Assembly: GCA_964443745.1 (NCBI GenBank)
Contig: CAYUEN010000053.1
Location: forward strand, 1-6,610
Source: CAYUEN01 sp964443745
Lineage (GTDB): Bacteria > Campylobacterota > Campylobacteria > Campylobacterales > QNZT01
Length of the DNA: 6,610 nucleotides
Direction: 5' to 3'
Shown here: piece by piece, positions 5,932 to 6,610 of the stretch
Layout: each line of letters starts with the position of its first letter
How positions within the stretch are numbered: the stretch's first letter is position 1
Notes under the pieces: generated by a model
Told to the model about the DNA's origin: nothing
Database searches by the model: none
Seen by the model: only the letters and a program-made list of their open reading frames with translations
Program-made: the position numbers and the translations under genes

Positions 5932-6610
5932 AAAAAGTACCCACGGTATGCATCGCCGCGACGGTGAGTGAGAGTTTGTAGAAGATATCGGCGATATTGC
6001 TGATCACGTCGATACCACGTTCGAACATCAGTTTTTTCGGCACGATTATAGCATCCCCTTTTTTAACCTTCACATTGTGCGAACTGAACAGGAAAGAGCC
6101 CAATGTGGCACGTTCTGCAGATCCATTTGCATGTATTACATAAATATGGTCGGTGTCGGCGGCTTCGGTAATACCACCACTCTGATTGATATAATCGCTG
6201 ACACTCTCTCCCAGATAAGTCATAGCCGACGGGTTCATCACCTCTCCGCTCACGACTACCGTATCGTTGAAGGAGGGGATATAGAGTTCATCTTTGTCTT
6301 TGAGGGTCAAATCGCTGGGACTATTTTTGAAACTCTCGAGATCTTTGGTCAAATTGATCGTGATGCGTCCTTTTGGAGAGAGTGCTTCCGCCTCTTTGAT
6401 CAGAGATTCGACCGCTTTGATACTCTCACCGATGTCCAGGGGATTCATTGTTTTGCTGGTCGCGCTCATCAAACCGGTCAAAATCACCTGCTCTTTGAGT
6501 TTGGAGAGGGTGCGTTTGAGGCTTTCTTTTTGCATTTTGGCTATTTCGACACGATTGAAAACGGCACCATATAGAAATGCTTGATCGGTGAAGCCTCCGG
6601 CACGTTTGAT
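5930..6610 (-). CDS. Wza-like polysaccharide export protein with SLBB domain, C-terminal part (N terminus outside window)
   Basis: The frame is open to the right edge; 226 residues are visible before TAA 5932-5930. The upstream codons read IKRAGGFTDQAFLYGAVFNR, the end of one SLBB-type domain, so the Met at 6535 is internal and the gene is cut by the window. A charged helical region follows (MQKESLKRTLSKLKEQ). Further on, DTVVVSGEVMNPSAM through YINQSGGITEAADTDHIYVI is a clear SLBB domain (about residues 116-158 of the visible part), then VKVKKGDAIIVPKK. The end (GIDVISNIADIFYKLSLTV) is amphipathic to hydrophobic, like the C-terminal helix that crosses the outer membrane in Wza. Such proteins form the outer-membrane channel for capsule or exopolysaccharide. 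The lipoprotein signal and Poly_export domain would lie outside the window. It is followed 10 bases later by wzz. Confidence 0.88.
   Translation of the reverse strand: MKRAGGFTDQAFLYGAVFNRVEIAKMQKESLKRTLSKLKEQVILTGLMSATSKTMNPLDIGESIKAVESLIKEAEALSPKGRITINLTKDLESFKNSPSDLTLKDKDELYIPSFNDTVVVSGEVMNPSAMTYLGESVSDYINQSGGITEAADTDHIYVIHANGSAERATLGSFLFSSHNVKVKKGDAIIVPKKLMFERGIDVISNIADIFYKLSLTVAAMHTVGTF
6045..6053 (-). promoter_or_regulatory. Possible extended -10 promoter upstream of wzz
   Basis: The minus strand reads TGCTATAAT, an exact match to the extended -10 pattern TGnTATAAT, about 125 bases before the wzz start and inside the Wza-like gene. No good -35 hexamer is seen at 16-18 bases. It could provide separate expression of wzz and the outer-membrane protein, but the codons involved (Ala-Ile-Ile-Val) can give the match by chance. 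Confidence 0.25.

Noticed and set aside
6190..6195. Plus-strand TATAAT antisense to the Wza-like gene
   Set aside because: It has no -35, no TG extension and no downstream plus-strand gene.
6533..6535. ATG at 6535 as the true start of the Wza-like gene
   Set aside because: The frame stays open to the window edge, and the upstream codons encode conserved SLBB-type sequence (AGGFTDQA), so this Met is internal.
1..6610. Search for tRNA/rRNA genes, insertion sequences, attachment sites, CRISPR arrays and defence genes
   Set aside because: Coding genes cover essentially every base. No regularly spaced repeats, terminal inverted repeats, transposase or integrase motifs were seen.

Overview
The window most likely comes from a member of the Campylobacterota (former Epsilonproteobacteria), probably a free-living sulfur- or hydrogen-oxidising type with moderate-to-high GC for that group. 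This rests on protein style and on gene order. A maf-like gene near a class A penicillin-binding protein gene recalls the alaS-maf-pbpA order I remember from Campylobacter. The genus cannot be fixed from the sequence alone. The whole window is packed with genes: no intergenic gap exceeds about 10 bases, and I see no RNA gene, mobile element or CRISPR array.

Left half, plus strand (1-3861): four tightly packed genes that look like one transcription unit. They are the 3' end of a Maf-like nucleotide pyrophosphatase; a BioF-type PLP-dependent alpha-oxoamine synthase (biotin pathway); a small stand-alone ABC ATPase resembling the peptide/nickel importer ATPases; and a bifunctional class A penicillin-binding protein (PBP1A type). 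The junctions are minimal: TAG directly followed by ATG in the same frame, a TAATG overlap, and a GTGA overlap. Translation along the unit is probably coupled.

Right half, minus strand (6610 down to 3858): three genes of a surface-polysaccharide export operon, read right to left. They are the C-terminal part of a Wza/SLBB-type outer-membrane export protein; a Wzz-type chain-length regulator (polysaccharide co-polymerase) with a TTG start; and an unrecognised exported protein, tyrosine-rich and beta-barrel-like. The two junctions share one design: each upstream gene ends TTT TAA, the Shine-Dalgarno follows immediately, and the next start lies exactly 10 bases after the stop.

The two units converge and overlap by four bases at a CTAG palindrome (3858-3861), which supplies both stop codons. 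There is no space for a conventional terminator between them. Both units serve the cell envelope (peptidoglycan synthesis; polysaccharide export), with a metabolic passenger (BioF) and an orphan ATPase. The least explained parts are the compact orphan ATPase and the putative outer-membrane protein at the end of the polysaccharide operon. I found nothing that clearly amounts to a new defence or mobile system.
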